From Dermanyssus gallinae (lineage: Eukaryota; Arthropoda; Arachnida; Mesostigmata; Dermanyssidae): DNA of 64,000 nt. The translations under genes were made by a program, and so were the position numbers. Positions 45,620 through 62,086 of the stretch are shown in pieces; the stretch's first letter is position 1, and the number at the start of each line of letters is the position of its first letter. The notes under the pieces were generated by a model that was given only the letters and a program-made list of their open reading frames with translations, ran no database searches and had not been told where the DNA came from. Location of the stretch: the NCBI GenBank assembly GCA_003439945.1, contig QVRM01005211.1, positions 226,001 to 290,000 of the forward strand. Reading direction: 5' to 3'.

Positions 45620-48144
45620 GAGAATTTATATATATATATATATATATATTTTTTATTCGTTGTTTATTAAATGCTTACTGATTATTTATAGATCTATCTA
45701 ATATCGTTGGGATCGAGATTTTGTGCTTTGCTGGCTATATTTGCTAAACAAACGAGCTTCCTTGTTTCACCTATGACAAAATTTGTCAAACGTCGCTTAA
45801 CACTAATAATAATATTAATAATAATAATGTCAACTAAATATAGATCGACAATAGTTGATAATATTTTGTTAGCATTCGCAATCTTAGGGAAAAGGCAACA
45901 CTGGAGCTGCTGATTTTAACATTTGCATCACGCAAACTATTCAATGTGCAAGTTTTGGATATAATATGATATATTGTTACTAATTGATCAATGTTATATA
46001 TCCGTCTTTATACTCGTCTGGTAGTTCTCAAATTCAGCTATAGTTGTGAGACGTTTGTTTTCTGCATAGTATATTTCTAGTGCATTCAGGTTTTTTTTTA
46101 AAATATATGCAGCGGTCAAATATGAAAACGACTACATTTATTACTATGTCCGCCATTATAATAGTCTTGTAGTTCAGCTTAAATTCAGCTATAGCTGTGA
46201 GACTTTTATATTCTGCATTGTATATTTATATTGAATTCAGGTTTTTTTGAGATAATTGCAGCGACGAAATATTGAAACGGTTACGTTTATCATTACTACT
46301 ACAACTACTACTACTACTGCTGCTGCAACTGGCGGTATTTAGTTTACAATGAGGTGGCGCACTTCTGACTGACGCGGTGAGGTTGACCGTTATTAACTAC
46401 TACTACTACTACTACTACTTGTACTATTACTACTACGGTTAATAGCGGCATTTCCTGTCGTCACAGTGTGACAACTATGCAGCTGCTGTTGCTGCAAGTG
46501 TGATGTCTGCTGGGTAGTTGCTACTGCTGCTGCTGCTGCTGCTGAGTTCATCCCGACCGAGACCCGACGAGGAGTCATCAGTCCTTCAAGTTGACGTGAA
46601 AGTTCGTATTGAGTAGCGGCGGCGGCGGCGGCGGCGTCGACAAATGTGCCAACCGCGTCGTCAATGTATCTATCTAGTTAGCCATCCACCCGTCCGCTCA
46701 CCCGTCTGCCTGGCGTGGCGTTGCCGCACGCGAGCCCGCAGTGCGGCTGCGGATGCTGTTGCAGCTGCTGGTGATGATATATGATGATGATGATGACGAT
46801 GACGACATCAGAGCGAACAGAGAGGCGCGCAAAAGCGGGCAAAAAGAAGAGAGAAAGGGGATGACGTCTACAACACTCCGAGATCAGCTGGTCTGCCTGT
46901 CTAGCCCACTCTCTACGCCCTGCCGCTCTCTCTCTTTCTCGTCTCTTTTACACACAGCCACAAAGCTGCCCATAGACACGGATAGACACAATATTGACGA
47001 ATGACGTTTGCGGAGATACCAGCATACAGCAACAGTAGTAACAGTAGCATCTATAGCAACAACAGTAGCATCCTACAACAACAACAACAACAACAATAGC
47101 AACAACAAAGAAGATAGCAACCGTAAACACGGCAATGACAACAGCAACGGCAACAACCGCAGCAATTGCTCTTGCTTACCATTGCTGCTTTCTGTGCAGC
47201 GATTGCGGTCCCCACTAGACCTAGGACAGCCTGCAATACGAAGGTGTTACTTCGTTTCGTGCGCGCTACGCCGCGCTCCGTCTACGACGAGACGGCGTAG
47301 AAAGTTCACAGGACTAGAGCATGCAAAAGCGAGCCGCTATAATGGCACGTCTGCTCAATTAGGACAGTCATAACGTACGTGCGTGTGTGTGTGTGTATAT
47401 GTTCATGTCACGCACCCACTTTGAACAGATTTGGCTAGCCTTACGCGCCTCTACCGCGTGTTGCCGTTTCAGGCCATCTGCTAAACTTTGGCCTGTGGCG
47501 GCCGTCAGACCACCCTAGGTCACAGAGGCGGCGGCGGCTACAACATCGACACAAGCGGCAGAGACAGGGCCGGCTACAACGGGACCGCCGGATGCTCCGA
47601 AGCAGAAACGCCAATTCGCTCGGTCGATTGAGTATCGTCACCATCGACTGTGACTGTGGCCTGATTCTCGGCAGCGGGCTGCGTCGCCGACAACAACAAC
47701 AACAACAACAACCTGATGCATGCCTATAGACGGGTGGTAACGTTCTGGCTACACTTGTGTACACATATATATATATATATAAAAATACATGCGTGTCTAC
47801 CTGTAAGCCTGCCTGTATGTCTGTCTATCTGTTTGTCTGCCTGTGATGGTCCCGTAGCAAGGCTAGGCAGACCTTCTTCAGGCCGACGCGTCACGCTCGG
47901 CGGTGGCGGTGGCGGCGGTGGCCGAAATGATGATGAGCCGTGGTTCGGGAACGACCGGCTGGTGGATTGGTGGACTCGTGCATCGTGACACGGCCGACCC
48001 AGCGGCGCAACGAACGCGACGCCCGCCAAAAGCTGAATCGGCCACTGCAACAGCCACCGTAGCTGCTGTAGCAGCTTTCGAACCGCATTAGCAAGGAAGG
48101 GCGACGCGACGACATCGATGCGGGATATCCCTCGTCTATGGTGG

Positions 48145-48180
<36 letters not shown>

Positions 48181-49099
48181 GCCTTGCCATAGCCGAGAGC
48201 CGAGACCCTAGGCGGTTCGATTCTATTCTATTCCACAGTGTGCCATTTTATCCGATCCTACTCCACCCGATCTGTGACGAGCGACGACCGAACGCGCCAC
48301 ACGTTCGACGGCAAATCATGCCCAAGCCATACTGCTACAACAGCAACAACAACAACAACAGCAGCAGCATCAAGCCTCCAGGCGGGCCCAGATGAATCAT
48401 CTATATATGTGTTTGAACATATGTATCTATATATATATATATATGTCTCTGTGTGTGTGTGTGACCACTACGACACAACAATGCGTCCGCAATGCGCGCA
48501 AACACACACGAACATTCTCAGATGTTTCGATTTTTCTTAGCGTTTTACCGCTGTAATAGCAGCATCATTGTGTGCACGAACATACGAACACATATACAGC
48601 TATAGCCTGATAGTATTGGGTAGCCAACTATTTACACGTATATATACACGCAGATTTGGTCCCAAATACGGCATCTCGGAATTTCGTAAATAGAAATTCT
48701 GACAAACCTGTAAAATTCTTGTAAAATCGAAATACTGTTGCCAACATTTATACACTGCTAGCCCGTACGGAAATTTGCCGTAAAATATGGAATAATTGTC
48801 ATAAAACATACGAAAGCTTATTACTTGAGGAACTTTAGTAAAAGTATAAACGTTATATGTGCGGATGGATTTTGAACAGAGAGAGAGAGCAAGCTCATAA
48901 CTGTATGGTAATTTGTAGAAGCGTACTTATTCAGGCAAAGTCTTTAGAGGAATTCTAAGAGACCGCCTACAATGAGAGGTTGTTTAACCCAACGTCGTGC
49001 TGAGCACTTACGTAGTGCAACCTTTGGTTGTGAAAGAGAACAAATATATACATGTAATAATGTTTTTCCTAGCTTATCTAACGTTTCTAATGTGTGTTG
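45620..49099. other. Non-genic, triplet-rich GC-richer stretch
   Basis: Includes a tandem of two similar AT-rich blocks (about 46020-46110 and 46160-46250, sharing AATTCAGCTATAG and GCAGCG), CTA/CTG triplets (46300-46550), GCGGCG (about 46617-46635), CAA/CAG (47030-47110 and 47690-47712) and GTCGTC (48145-48180). Frames with Ser, Gln or Asn runs have no domain signature. Confidence 0.45.
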
Positions 49100-49108
49100 T
49101 TAAGATGC

Positions 49109-49167
<59 letters not shown>

Positions 49168-49256
49168 CTAAAATCATAAACTTCAAGCAATTTGGTATGT
49201 ATCTACTTATAAGCACACATTTAAACTAAGTTCATGACATACTTGCATGACAAATA

Positions 49257-49294
<38 letters not shown>

Positions 49295-49300
49295 TTTTTG

Positions 49301-49333
<33 letters not shown>

Positions 49334-49371
49334 AGCTAAAATCATAGACTCCAAGCAACTTAAAAGTTTAT
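49100..49371. repeat. Duplicated block of TA tract plus unique flank
   Basis: TA tracts at about 49104-49165 and 49258-49331 are each followed by nearly the same sequence (AGCTAAAATCATAAACTTCA at 49167; AGCTAAAATCATAGACTCCA at 49334). The second tract is itself split by a near-palindrome (TGACAAATAGCATATA before, TATATGCTTTTTGTCA after, one mismatch). Confidence 0.8.
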
Positions 49372-50167
49372 AGACGACATCGGATTTGAATAAAGACACA
49401 CGGTTTCGTGTTTTCCAGCAACACATGCCGTACTATATTAGCATCTTCTTTGTGTGTATCTACGTGTCTACTTGTGTGTGTATCTGTATTTTGAGATGAT
49501 GTGTGCGCATATGTATACGTGCATACTTACACGTATACGTATGTATATATATATATATACACATGGATGCGTACGCGCATGCGTATATGTACAGATGAAC
49601 TGGAACAATCACGGTACGTAACCATTCAATTGTAGGTACCGAATCGAACCTTTGTTGTTCCTAGCCTGAAGAGAATTATCGCAGCGTTTCAGCGTATGAT
49701 GTACACTTAAATATCACAAGTTGGCAACGTCGACAGCAGAACCACGGACAGAGGAGGTTTTGACTGCTATCCGGGAAGTCTGGTACCACATCTTCTACAT
49801 CCACTTGGAACGGTTGAACGTTTCGACGTCTGACGCTTGTCGACAGCGGCTATCGCGGTGATGATGATGACGATAATGATCATGATGATGGTGACGATAC
49901 AGTTCAACGCTGGCCGCAGGTATCGATGGCCTCAGATGAAGCGACACCTCATTATTCTCAGCCACGAATGCCTCTCCTCTGGCAAGAGGCGGCACTTCGA
50001 ATTTAATCAACGTAATGGCCACCCATCATGATCACCAATCATTTAATCATACGTCTATCCGTCCACGTCGACGGGCTTATCTGAACTGGCAGAGTTGTGT
50101 GGTATGTATGAGCGGAGGAGGGGTATGCACCGCTCAGACAGCTCAGACCCCAACTCTCAGCATCACC
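49372..50167. other. Downstream flank of yrt
   Basis: TA/CGTATA-rich sequence to 49560, then GC-richer DNA next to the yrt stop codon. No clear AATAAA on the minus strand was seen close to the stop, so the 3' end of the transcript is undefined. Confidence 0.4.
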
Positions 50168-52510
50168 TTAGAGCTCCGTGCTGATCATGTGTCGTAGGGG
50201 GCTCGCCGTTCTTGAGATGGTGGCGCAGGCGGCGGCGGCCGCAGTAGCAGCCGTTACGCCCGCGTTGGTGGCTGTGGAAGTGAGGTTGCCGTGCGCTGCT
50301 GCGGGTGAATGCGCCCTCAGCGGTGATAGGGGCGACACTCGGTCGAGCGACGAGCAAGGCGACGTGCCCGGAGCGCCCGACGATGAGTCGCTGCCGAGCG
50401 ATCCCGTTCGGCTAACGGAGCGCAACTCGTAGCGTGGCCGGCCGATTGTGTCGATTAGACGGTGCTGGATCTCGGACGCGACAGCTGGTCGCTCTTTGGT
50501 TCGACAGAACACCCGGATGTCGGTGCGAACTTCGTCAAATTTTCTCAGCTGAGCCGCTTGGCGGAGAGCCTCAGCGCTCGTCGCCGTCTCCAACGGTGGG
50601 GCTGGCGGTATAGGCGCGGACGGCTTCGGTGCCGACAATATGGGTGTCCCGGTCATATTTGGTAGCTGATGATTGCCCTTTGTACCCAGTCCTGTCGATG
50701 AGTCAAGAAGTCGAGAAGCTTTGGGAGCCTGCTGATATTGCTGCTGCTGCTGTTGCTGTTGTTGTTGTTGTAGCCGCTGCTGCTTCTGCTTCTGATTGTG
50801 CTGAGTTTGCTGAGGTAACTGAGTTGAGGCACGACCTCGCGGAGGAGGGTAACACGGGGCGGAGGTTGTACCGTTACTGTTGTTGCTATTGTTGACTTGA
50901 ATCATGTTGTTGATGCGGTTGACAAGGGGCGGCCGTTGCTTGTCGACAGCCTTTATGTTGTTTCGCACCTCGTCAGGTCGCGCGGTGCCTGTCCACGTGG
51001 GGGGAAGCGCACTACCTCCGTCGTCCTGTCTACTAACAGTGAGGGCGTTGCTATTGTCTTGGCTCGACGCCATTGTTGTGCGGTCGTCATGGCCAACCCT
51101 TCTGTGGTCCCCGCTCGTGCTGATAAGTGCTGGCGAGATAAGCAGCGACGCCGACGGGCTGTCAGCGATGTCGTTCTCGCTGTCCGACGAGGAGTCACTG
51201 GAAGCCACCTCGATGTCATCGGGGTCTGCGAGGCTGGCCAATGTGCCATTGAGGTCAACAGCAGCGTGATTGCTTATTTGATCCGGACAGTGTCGGTTAT
51301 CGTTGTTGTCATTGGGGTGGTGGTTGTTGTTGTTGCTGTTGCTATAGTTGTTGTTCTTGTTGTCGTTCAAACTCCTCTCCTGAGGGTTTTTGGCTTCTCT
51401 CAACGACGCGCGCTGCGACTGTCGTCTCGAGAATCTCTGCGATGGTCTCCGCTCGAACTGCACCGTGCGGCGCGGCCGAGCGCGGGCGGTTGCCTGGAAC
51501 TCCGTCTTGCCGGAGTAGCGGAACCGCGAGCCCATTCGGAAGAGGTTCTGCTTGAGCGCCGATTGCTGTGGGGGCGCCTTGAGCCGAAAGAACGTGTGGT
51601 GCTCGACCGCGCACTTCCATAGATGCTTGGCGGCTTTCGGGTTGAACAAGCGGAACACAAACGTGTGCTCCTGCTCGTAGCCGTCATCGTCATCTTCGAC
51701 CACGACCAGAGTAAGCTTTTTGCTCTTGAACTCGAGCCGGGTAATCTTTGGCCAGAAGAAGAGGCCGATCTTCGTCCGGCCTTCGAAGACGAGTATGCCG
51801 GTCGGCGTCAGTCCCAGCGAGTAACTGTAGCCATCTTTGCCGAGCACGGTGTGCATGTCGACTCCGTACAGCTCGAGCCACTTTGCCTTGCTCAGATAGC
51901 TGAGCTCGGCCTGAGCCGGCGTCTGACCACGAAGCCTTTTAAACGCCTCGAGAATGTCGAGCTCCATCTGCTCGCTCTGATCGGGGCAGAATCGAAACTC
52001 GGAAATGAACTCAGCGGTGTGCAACTTCGCCTCGTAGTCGCCCAGCTCGGACTGTAGCGCGAATCCGGCCAGCTCGACCATCACGTCGTATGGACAGGGC
52101 AGCCGACCCAGCAGAACGTCTTGTTTCAGCTGCAGAAAAAACAGGTATCGCGTAAGTTCTTCGCGCAGCAACGTCGGTTCCGGCGAGTAGAACTTGACCC
52201 GCATGTAGAATGTGTAGGGCGGGCCGATCGAGTTCTGCTTGCGCACACTCTTTGTCGGGTCCAGCCAGTGGTTGACGCCGAACGCGTCGGTGAACTGCAG
52301 ACCAAAGTAGTCCTGCTCGATGAGGTCGATATTGTAGAATGTCTGCTCGAGCAGTATCTCGCCGAACGCCTTTCTAGGCACCTCGACGGCAAGATCGGCG
52401 CCATCAAGTAAGATGACCTTGCACAGTAGGTAATGGTTGGCATCGCTCATCGCCGGCGGGCTCTGGGGACCGGCGCCCTTCGACCAGCGCCGGCTTATAT
52501 AACGCAGCAT
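50168..52510 (-). CDS. yrt: Yurt / EPB41L5-family FERM protein, 780 aa
   Basis: Cortical scaffold of the protein 4.1 superfamily. In animals, Yurt/EPB41L5 proteins bind Crumbs and restrain apical membrane in epithelial polarity (known for the family). The FERM domain spans about residues 28-311: N-lobe with DYFGLQF and [14 protein letters not shown], middle lobe with [16 protein letters not shown] and LGDYE, C-lobe with [13 protein letters not shown] and [16 protein letters not shown]. The FERM-adjacent region follows at about 324-366 ([12 protein letters not shown], then the basic, Ser-rich [12 protein letters not shown], where phosphorylation regulates related proteins). The remaining 400 residues are low complexity, with Asn runs, a Gln tract near 50740-50790 and Pro/Ser-rich parts. 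The start is ATG 52508-52510; MLRYISRRW resembles the family N-terminus. The stop is TAA 50168-50170. The whole frame has no intron, which is unusual for this gene. The C-terminus may differ if splicing occurs. Confidence 0.93.
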   Translation of the reverse strand: MLRYISRRWSKGAGPQSPPAMSDANHYLLCKVILLDGADLAVEVPRKAFGEILLEQTFYNIDLIEQDYFGLQFTDAFGVNHWLDPTKSVRKQNSIGPPYTFYMRVKFYSPEPTLLREELTRYLFFLQLKQDVLLGRLPCPYDVMVELAGFALQSELGDYEAKLHTAEFISEFRFCPDQSEQMELDILEAFKRLRGQTPAQAELSYLSKAKWLELYGVDMHTVLGKDGYSYSLGLTPTGILVFEGRTKIGLFFWPKITRLEFKSKKLTLVVVEDDDDGYEQEHTFVFRLFNPKAAKHLWKCAVEHHTFFRLKAPPQQSALKQNLFRMGSRFRYSGKTEFQATARARPRRTVQFERRPSQRFSRRQSQRASLREAKNPQERSLNDNKNNNYSNSNNNNHHPNDNNDNRHCPDQISNHAAVDLNGTLASLADPDDIEVASSDSSSDSENDIADSPSASLLISPALISTSGDHRRVGHDDRTTMASSQDNSNALTVSRQDDGGSALPPTWTGTARPDEVRNNIKAVDKQRPPLVNRINNMIQVNNSNNSNGTTSAPCYPPPRGRASTQLPQQTQHNQKQKQQRLQQQQQQQQQQQYQQAPKASRLLDSSTGLGTKGNHQLPNMTGTPILSAPKPSAPIPPAPPLETATSAEALRQAAQLRKFDEVRTDIRVFCRTKERPAVASEIQHRLIDTIGRPRYELRSVSRTGSLGSDSSSGAPGTSPCSSLDRVSPLSPLRAHSPAAAHGNLTSTATNAGVTAATAAAAACATISRTASPLRHMISTEL

Positions 52511-54499
52511 GACTTCGAATGAGTCGAGCGCTGCTAGCCACTTCGCTGATCCCCAGTCGACTTCGATCTCATTGATGTCATCCGCTTGTTCTATGCACGT
52601 TCTTTACACACGCACTAAGAGGTAGGCAGGTGTTAGTTTGGTCTTCAGCAGGCGAATACTAAACCTATCGCGCACAATGAAAGTGTTCGATGGCTGGGTG
52701 GTTCAAAATGCGAATGTCATTGCGTGCGTGTGAAGACACTTACACGGTCAGATCCTGAGAGTACTAATCCTCGCGTAACATCACACAGTAGCGTATCCAA
52801 TTGTAGTGTTTAGTATATATCGTTATATCCAGTCGAACATCGAGACACTGCTGAGGTCAAAAGGGGCATTTTCGCAATATACACATTAACAACCCTCGCT
52901 CTTGACGGTATCTAATGGTGTTGTCGTTGCTGTTGTTGTTGCTTCTGCCGTTGTTGTCGTTTTTCCTGTTGCTGCGGCTGCTGCTGTTGTCGTTGTTGTT
53001 TAGTACTATTAGTTACTAAGTTCTCTCTCACTGAGACTGTTTTCATTCATTCGTCAGTCAGCACTTGATGATAACAACACAATCACTTGGATGCCATGTC
53101 ATCAATCGGTATATAGAAGGCATATTCGGTGCTAGTAAGCTGTTAAGTGACAGCTAACCGTGTCTCCTGCCGGCCCGGCACAGAGTATCAAAGCCAGTAT
53201 CTTGGGGCAAAACTTGCCATTTGGGCTTATGCTACGGCGGTAGCAGCGCGTGCGTTGGTGTATTTGCTCGCTCGATGACCACGCCTGTAAGGTCTAATCA
53301 GCCATGTAGGCAGACTACTCGTCAGTGAGCTGGTCGGCAGTGGTCACAATTACTTACTGGCACTACAGACGTATGGCGGTTGTTTCGTTGTTGTTTATAC
53401 TCCTATTATGGTTACTGTTATTAGCATTAACAGCAGCAGCAGCAGGAGCAGCAACAACAACAGCAAAACAGGTGCAAACTGGCACTGAGCATTGGCTGGC
53501 TACTACCGTCGTATTAGTTGTTATTCGTGGCTTCTGCCGCGGCTGGCAGCACAGACATTGACGGGAGTATCAGAAATAGCAGCAACAACAGCATTAACAC
53601 TGTGGCAGGCGCGACGTGTGACACAAATCGGGCCGTTCGGGGCGATTTTCACGACGACGACGACGAGTTGCAGTCGATACCATCGGCTTTGGCACGGCTG
53701 CCGTGACCGCTGCGACACAACACAACACTGTGAGGAGAGGATGTAGGCGAACACGTATCGATTCACCGACCAACCGTCCGATCGAGCGGTGATGAACAAA
53801 TAACTGCAAGCAGGTGACGTCGTTGCTGCTTCTGCTGCGGCTGCGGCTGCTGCTGCTGATGGAGGCGAATGATAACAATGGTGATGGTGAATTGTGAACG
53901 ATGCATACAATGTGTTGCTGGTCGTAGTTTCTTTCCTTGACTATACTCTTCTTCAGCAGCAGCAGCAACAACAACAACACTAGCAACACCTGCAACAAGA
54001 CCAGCAACGTTATCACCGTTATTAGCGCCCGTTGATATTCCGTTTTATTGAACACATATTCTTGCTGTTGTTGCTCTTATCGTTGTTGCTGCTACTTTGT
54101 CTTCTCTTGTTGTTGTTGTTGTTGTTGTTCATGCTGTCGTCTAATGGTGCTTTGTGGTCGTGGTGGTTGCAGACGGAAGAACGTCCAGTGTCTTAGCTGT
54201 TCACCGGTTTCCTGTTGTTGCTTTCTGTGTTGTTATTGCCGTCATCTGCCGTCGGTTATGTTGGCTCACTGCTTGGCGGCATTGTAACTTGTACTATTAC
54301 GCGCACACTTACCACCAATAGTACTGTCGAACTCTGCTACAGACAAAGATCAACAGCAATAACAACAACAACCTTCACTACAACAACTACTACTACTACC
54401 GCGCTAACGACAACCGGCAAGCGGCAACAACGTCGAGCAACGACCACCCGACAAAACGCACTGAGTGAAACGCACACCCGTCAAACGCACACAGAAAGA
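52511..54499. other. Upstream flank of yrt, triplet-rich
   Basis: Probable 5' untranslated and promoter region of yrt, but no core promoter motif is convincing. GTT/GCT triplets (52915-53000), CAG/CAA (53430-53470) and TTG triplets (54060-54130) dominate. Apparent frames are by-products of these repeats. Confidence 0.45.
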
Positions 54500-54893
54500 G
54501 CGCGCGCGGACCGTTGTAGTTGACAGCACCGAGTGCAGCAGTGTTGACTCGGTGTTGTTCGTGCTACACCATTGAGTCGACGACACTATCGAACGGCTCC
54601 GGTCGAGCGACTTCTACAAACCAGAGAGAGAGTAACTCGAATGAAAGCGTCTCGTATGATTAGACTCGATTAAGCTGTGTACTCAGCCAGCGGCCAACCG
54701 ACCGACCAGTCTCGGATCGCTGCCGGTTAATAGCGTGGCTACTACGAGAAGAACTGCTGGGGGACTGACTATGGGGACTGGTTGGCTGGCGGTTTGTTTG
54801 TTTGTCTGTCCGTCTGTCTGTCTGTTTGTCTAACTACTGACGGTCCGACCGACCGACCGACCGCCTTGCCTTGCGACGACGACTACAGTTACG
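54500..54893 (+). other. Possible non-coding first exon ending in a strong splice donor
   Basis: GC-richer sequence without long frames ends at TTACG|GTGAGT (donor GT at 54894-54895), close to the animal consensus. The position, divergent from yrt, would suit a 5' untranslated exon of a plus-strand gene extending beyond the window. There is no transcript evidence; this is inference from one splice motif. Confidence 0.22.
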
Positions 54894-57745
<2,852 letters not shown>

Positions 57746-58853
57746 TGCAACCGTCCGTCCTGGTTCTACAGGGCGTGCAGAGTGTCCCTAATTATAAGCT
57801 AAGCGAAAGGGCATATCAGCCTATTTAAGGCATTATTAAATAATACAAGCCTTACAGCTGGGGGATAAAAATATGCAGTGAGAGCCTTCCGCAGATTTCG
57901 ATCCTAGAACAAATTTTCTGGTTATCGCTTATCTCGGGGTGCTCAAAGAACAGACCTCTCTGACGGACTAAAGACCGTTGCCTACGCGGTCAACCCCCTC
58001 AAGTGGTCATCACCGGACAGAGATCGCTTTTGAAAATAAAAACAACGCAGCACTGGATAACATCTCGGTGTGTACGGTGGAGGTTCACCGAGAGTTGTTC
58101 TCCACAAATCCGAGATCTCTTCTTTACGGGCAGGAAACGAACACAGGGGACTAACATAGTAACACACACTCCTTCAGGGTCGAAGGACTGCAGCGCATTT
58201 CCAAAGCTGTGGGTAGTAGGGAGGAATCCAGTTTCAATGAGTTTGGGAGTCCCATACTAAACACTATGTATGTTAAGACCTAACATTGAGCAATCAAATA
58301 GGCTGTGGCGCATTGGGTGCGCAATGTCCGTCTGGCCATAGCTTTAAGATTGATGAAATGCTTACCGGTAAATATGTTAGGCTTCTAATACGCTACTCGT
58401 TTTTTGGCCAAACGAGTTGACGGAAAGTTAATGCGTCCGCCCTGCGCAAATCGTTAACTAGGCAAGAGATCGTCAGCAAAATCGTGACTCAACTATACAA
58501 TGGCAACGACTTAGTAAAGGAGCATATGACATTAATAACTGAATTTCCATTGTCATTATTTTATACCACAATGAAAACGACATTAGCCTATAATGTACTT
58601 AACGACGTTAGCCTATAGTTGAATTCTCTCATGCATAAGGACTATCCGTTTTGAACTGGTCCTGTCCATTACAGGTGCCGGCTAGAGAGTAGATAGAGTT
58701 GTACAATGGACATTCGGTATTTTTTAAATAAACTTTTTCTAATTAATCATTTTATAGAAACACGTTTAAACGTTGCATTGAGCATTTGTTTATTTAGAAT
58801 TTAGTATCCTGGAAGACTGAGGTTGCTAGTTCAATGTTTGAGAGAGCCTATGT
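57746..58853. other. Non-genic stretch with a possible SINE fragment
   Basis: At about 58210-58260, TGGGTAGTAGG (A-box-like) and GAGTTTGGGAGTCCC (degraded B box) resemble the block at 31195-31255 (about three quarters identical over 42 bp). This may be one old tRNA-derived repeat family. Confidence 0.4.
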
Positions 58854-58937
58854 GTCAGGATGGCCGAGCGGTCTAAGGCGCTGCGTTCAGGTCGCAGTCC
58901 GGATTTCCGGGCGTGGGTTCGAATCCCACTTCTGACA
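58854..58937 (+). tRNA. tRNA-Leu (anticodon CAG)
   Basis: A class II tRNA of 84 nt. The acceptor stem GTCAGGA pairs with TTCTGAC (one G-T), with discriminator A. The A box is TGGCCGAGCGG (58861-58871). The anticodon arm CTGCG-TTCAGGT-CGCAG gives CAG. A long variable arm with the TCCGG...CCGGG stem is typical of leucine tRNAs. The T arm GTGGGTTCGAATCCCAC contains the B box at 58916-58926. There is no intron. It decodes CUG. All stems are intact, so it is probably functional. Confidence 0.96.
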
Positions 58938-58941
58938 ATTA

Positions 58942-58946
58942 TTTTT
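58942..58946 (+). terminator. RNA polymerase III terminator of tRNA-Leu
   Basis: A T5 run five bases after the tRNA 3' end. Confidence 0.8.
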
Positions 58947-60798
58947 CGAAGCCTGTTTTTGTTTATTCATTTTTGTTTATGAAAACGGCACAGCTCAAAA
59001 TTCGTGCAAAACGATTTGGTAGTCCATAATGCTAACAACGTTTCCTGTAACGGATTTTTAAACTCATAATTAATCAGCTTACTGATGTTATTTAAAACTG
59101 CTCTATAGGCCGCCCCGACAAAAGCTACTTGTACATATCTAATTTTTGGTTATCGATAATCCCAATTAGTTATTTGTTGAGGTATTAACCGATGTATATG
59201 GTTCATTTACTGCGGGTTTCAACGACGTCATTATCCCCTTACGTTCCCTCTTTGCTCGGCTCTCGGGAGACAGGCGACACACAGCCTGTGCCACACCAAC
59301 ATATAAAGTTAAACGATCTCGGAGATGTGCTAATATAAGTTTCACGTCTAAGCTGGCAGGCAACAGTAATATTACATTGTTGTAACTACAAGTTAATAGA
59401 CGGGAGAACATTTATTGTGTTGAGAGAGGGAGTTTGAAAATAGCTTAGGTGTCACTGTCGCGTGTCATCAGGGAGTTTTGGTCGAATCGACTCAAGTATT
59501 TTGCTGCTGCTTTCTTTAACGCATTGATTGCGTTATAAGGTATTTAGTATCGGACATAAAAATGCGCCTAAAGTTGATACTGCAACGCGATAGGCAGCTT
59601 TTCACTAAAAATAATAATTCAATTAACTATATTTGAATAGAGTTGTGGCGGTAATCGTAATAACGATGCATAATGGACGTATTCCGCTTTTATCTAATTA
59701 CATAGGCATACGATAGTAGTAGCTCCATTGAGTAATTAGTATTATTTTCTATAGAGTACAAAAATATAGTATTACTCTTACTATATTTACGATACACGAA
59801 CGTTTATATATATATTTTTTTTTATTAAAAAAAAACTTTTTTTAATGGAAAGGTCTCTTGGTAAGCTGTGGTCAGAAAAAAACGGAGTGCGATTTAACTC
59901 ACACTCCTCTTAAAGCCAGGTACTGGAGTAGGCCAGAGCCACAGCAACTGGAAAAATCAGAGACAACTAGACTAATGAAGAAGACGGAAAGGAATATAAT
60001 GTAAAAATATTCCAGACACCCTAGAGGAGCTCTCCTTTTATGTGGCTTTGGATGGTACGAGTTCGCAGGTGATGGGCTAAAGCACGTCGAACCCTGGGGG
60101 AACTCGTGAGTGACCCCAGACACGTCATCAAAGTGGCACTTGCCACTTCTCTTGATGGCCCATAGTACTGTTCTATGGAGATCTGGACCATCAGAAATTG
60201 AAAATTAAAGGGAAAGATGCGTTTGGTGAATATCACACTAACATCCATCCGCTGGGGTCAAGTCACACACTGCTCTGGGATAGGAAGTGGGACCGTTCTT
60301 ACTCCATTCCCTCAGCAATAGTACGTAACGGTATTTAACCATTTTCCATAAAAAATATATGTATATGTTTTCTTCTTCAACTTAGACTCTCGTCGTGTAT
60401 GCACATGTGGTACGTGGGTTTTGGAAGTTTGGTACCGACTACTCCAGATATTGACTAAATAATAGGAACAAAGACCACAGCAACAACAATTGTCGCTATA
60501 ACTCTACTATTACCACTAGCTTGGACTGCTGTTGCTTCTCTTAGGCTATTACTTCGATTTACCCCTAGGACAGCTATGCTTATACCAACCGGTACTCATC
60601 TATCATAAGCTAAATCCTTGTAATAAGTTGGTTAAGTTTGGCTACAGATGCACCTGTATAACGCTGTGCTTAGCCTGAATGAATCCAGCCAATTAACGCC
60701 GCTGTCTACTCATACACGCCCAGGCGCAGCAAAGGGGGATGGATGCTATTTTTAGAGTCTCCTTAACGTTATCTGCCGCTCATCGCGTTAGACATCCG

Positions 60799-60800
<2 letters not shown>
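58947..60800. other. Non-genic stretch
   Basis: AT-rich sequence, homopolymer T/A runs at about 59815-59840, and minus-strand frames at 59.9-60.25 kb without recognisable domains. Confidence 0.45.

Positions 60801-60850
<50 letters not shown>
60801..60850. repeat. (TA)n microsatellite, about 50 bp
   Basis: Alternating TA between unique flanks. Confidence 0.93.
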
Positions 60851-61947
<1,097 letters not shown>

Positions 61948-62023
61948 GGGCGTTATTTATCAGTATTTTGAAGCAAATGGAATTTCCAACTTTACGTTAT
62001 ATATGTATATATTTATATATATA

Positions 62024-62086
<63 letters not shown>

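Noticed and set aside
50897..51622. A 241-codon plus-strand frame opposite yrt
   Set aside because: It is the antisense shadow of the yrt FERM coding sequence, which is GC-rich at codon third positions; the yrt strand carries clear domain motifs.
59899..60248. A membrane protein on the minus strand
   Set aside because: One hydrophobic stretch in a short frame, overlapping another frame; no family signature and no start or splice support.
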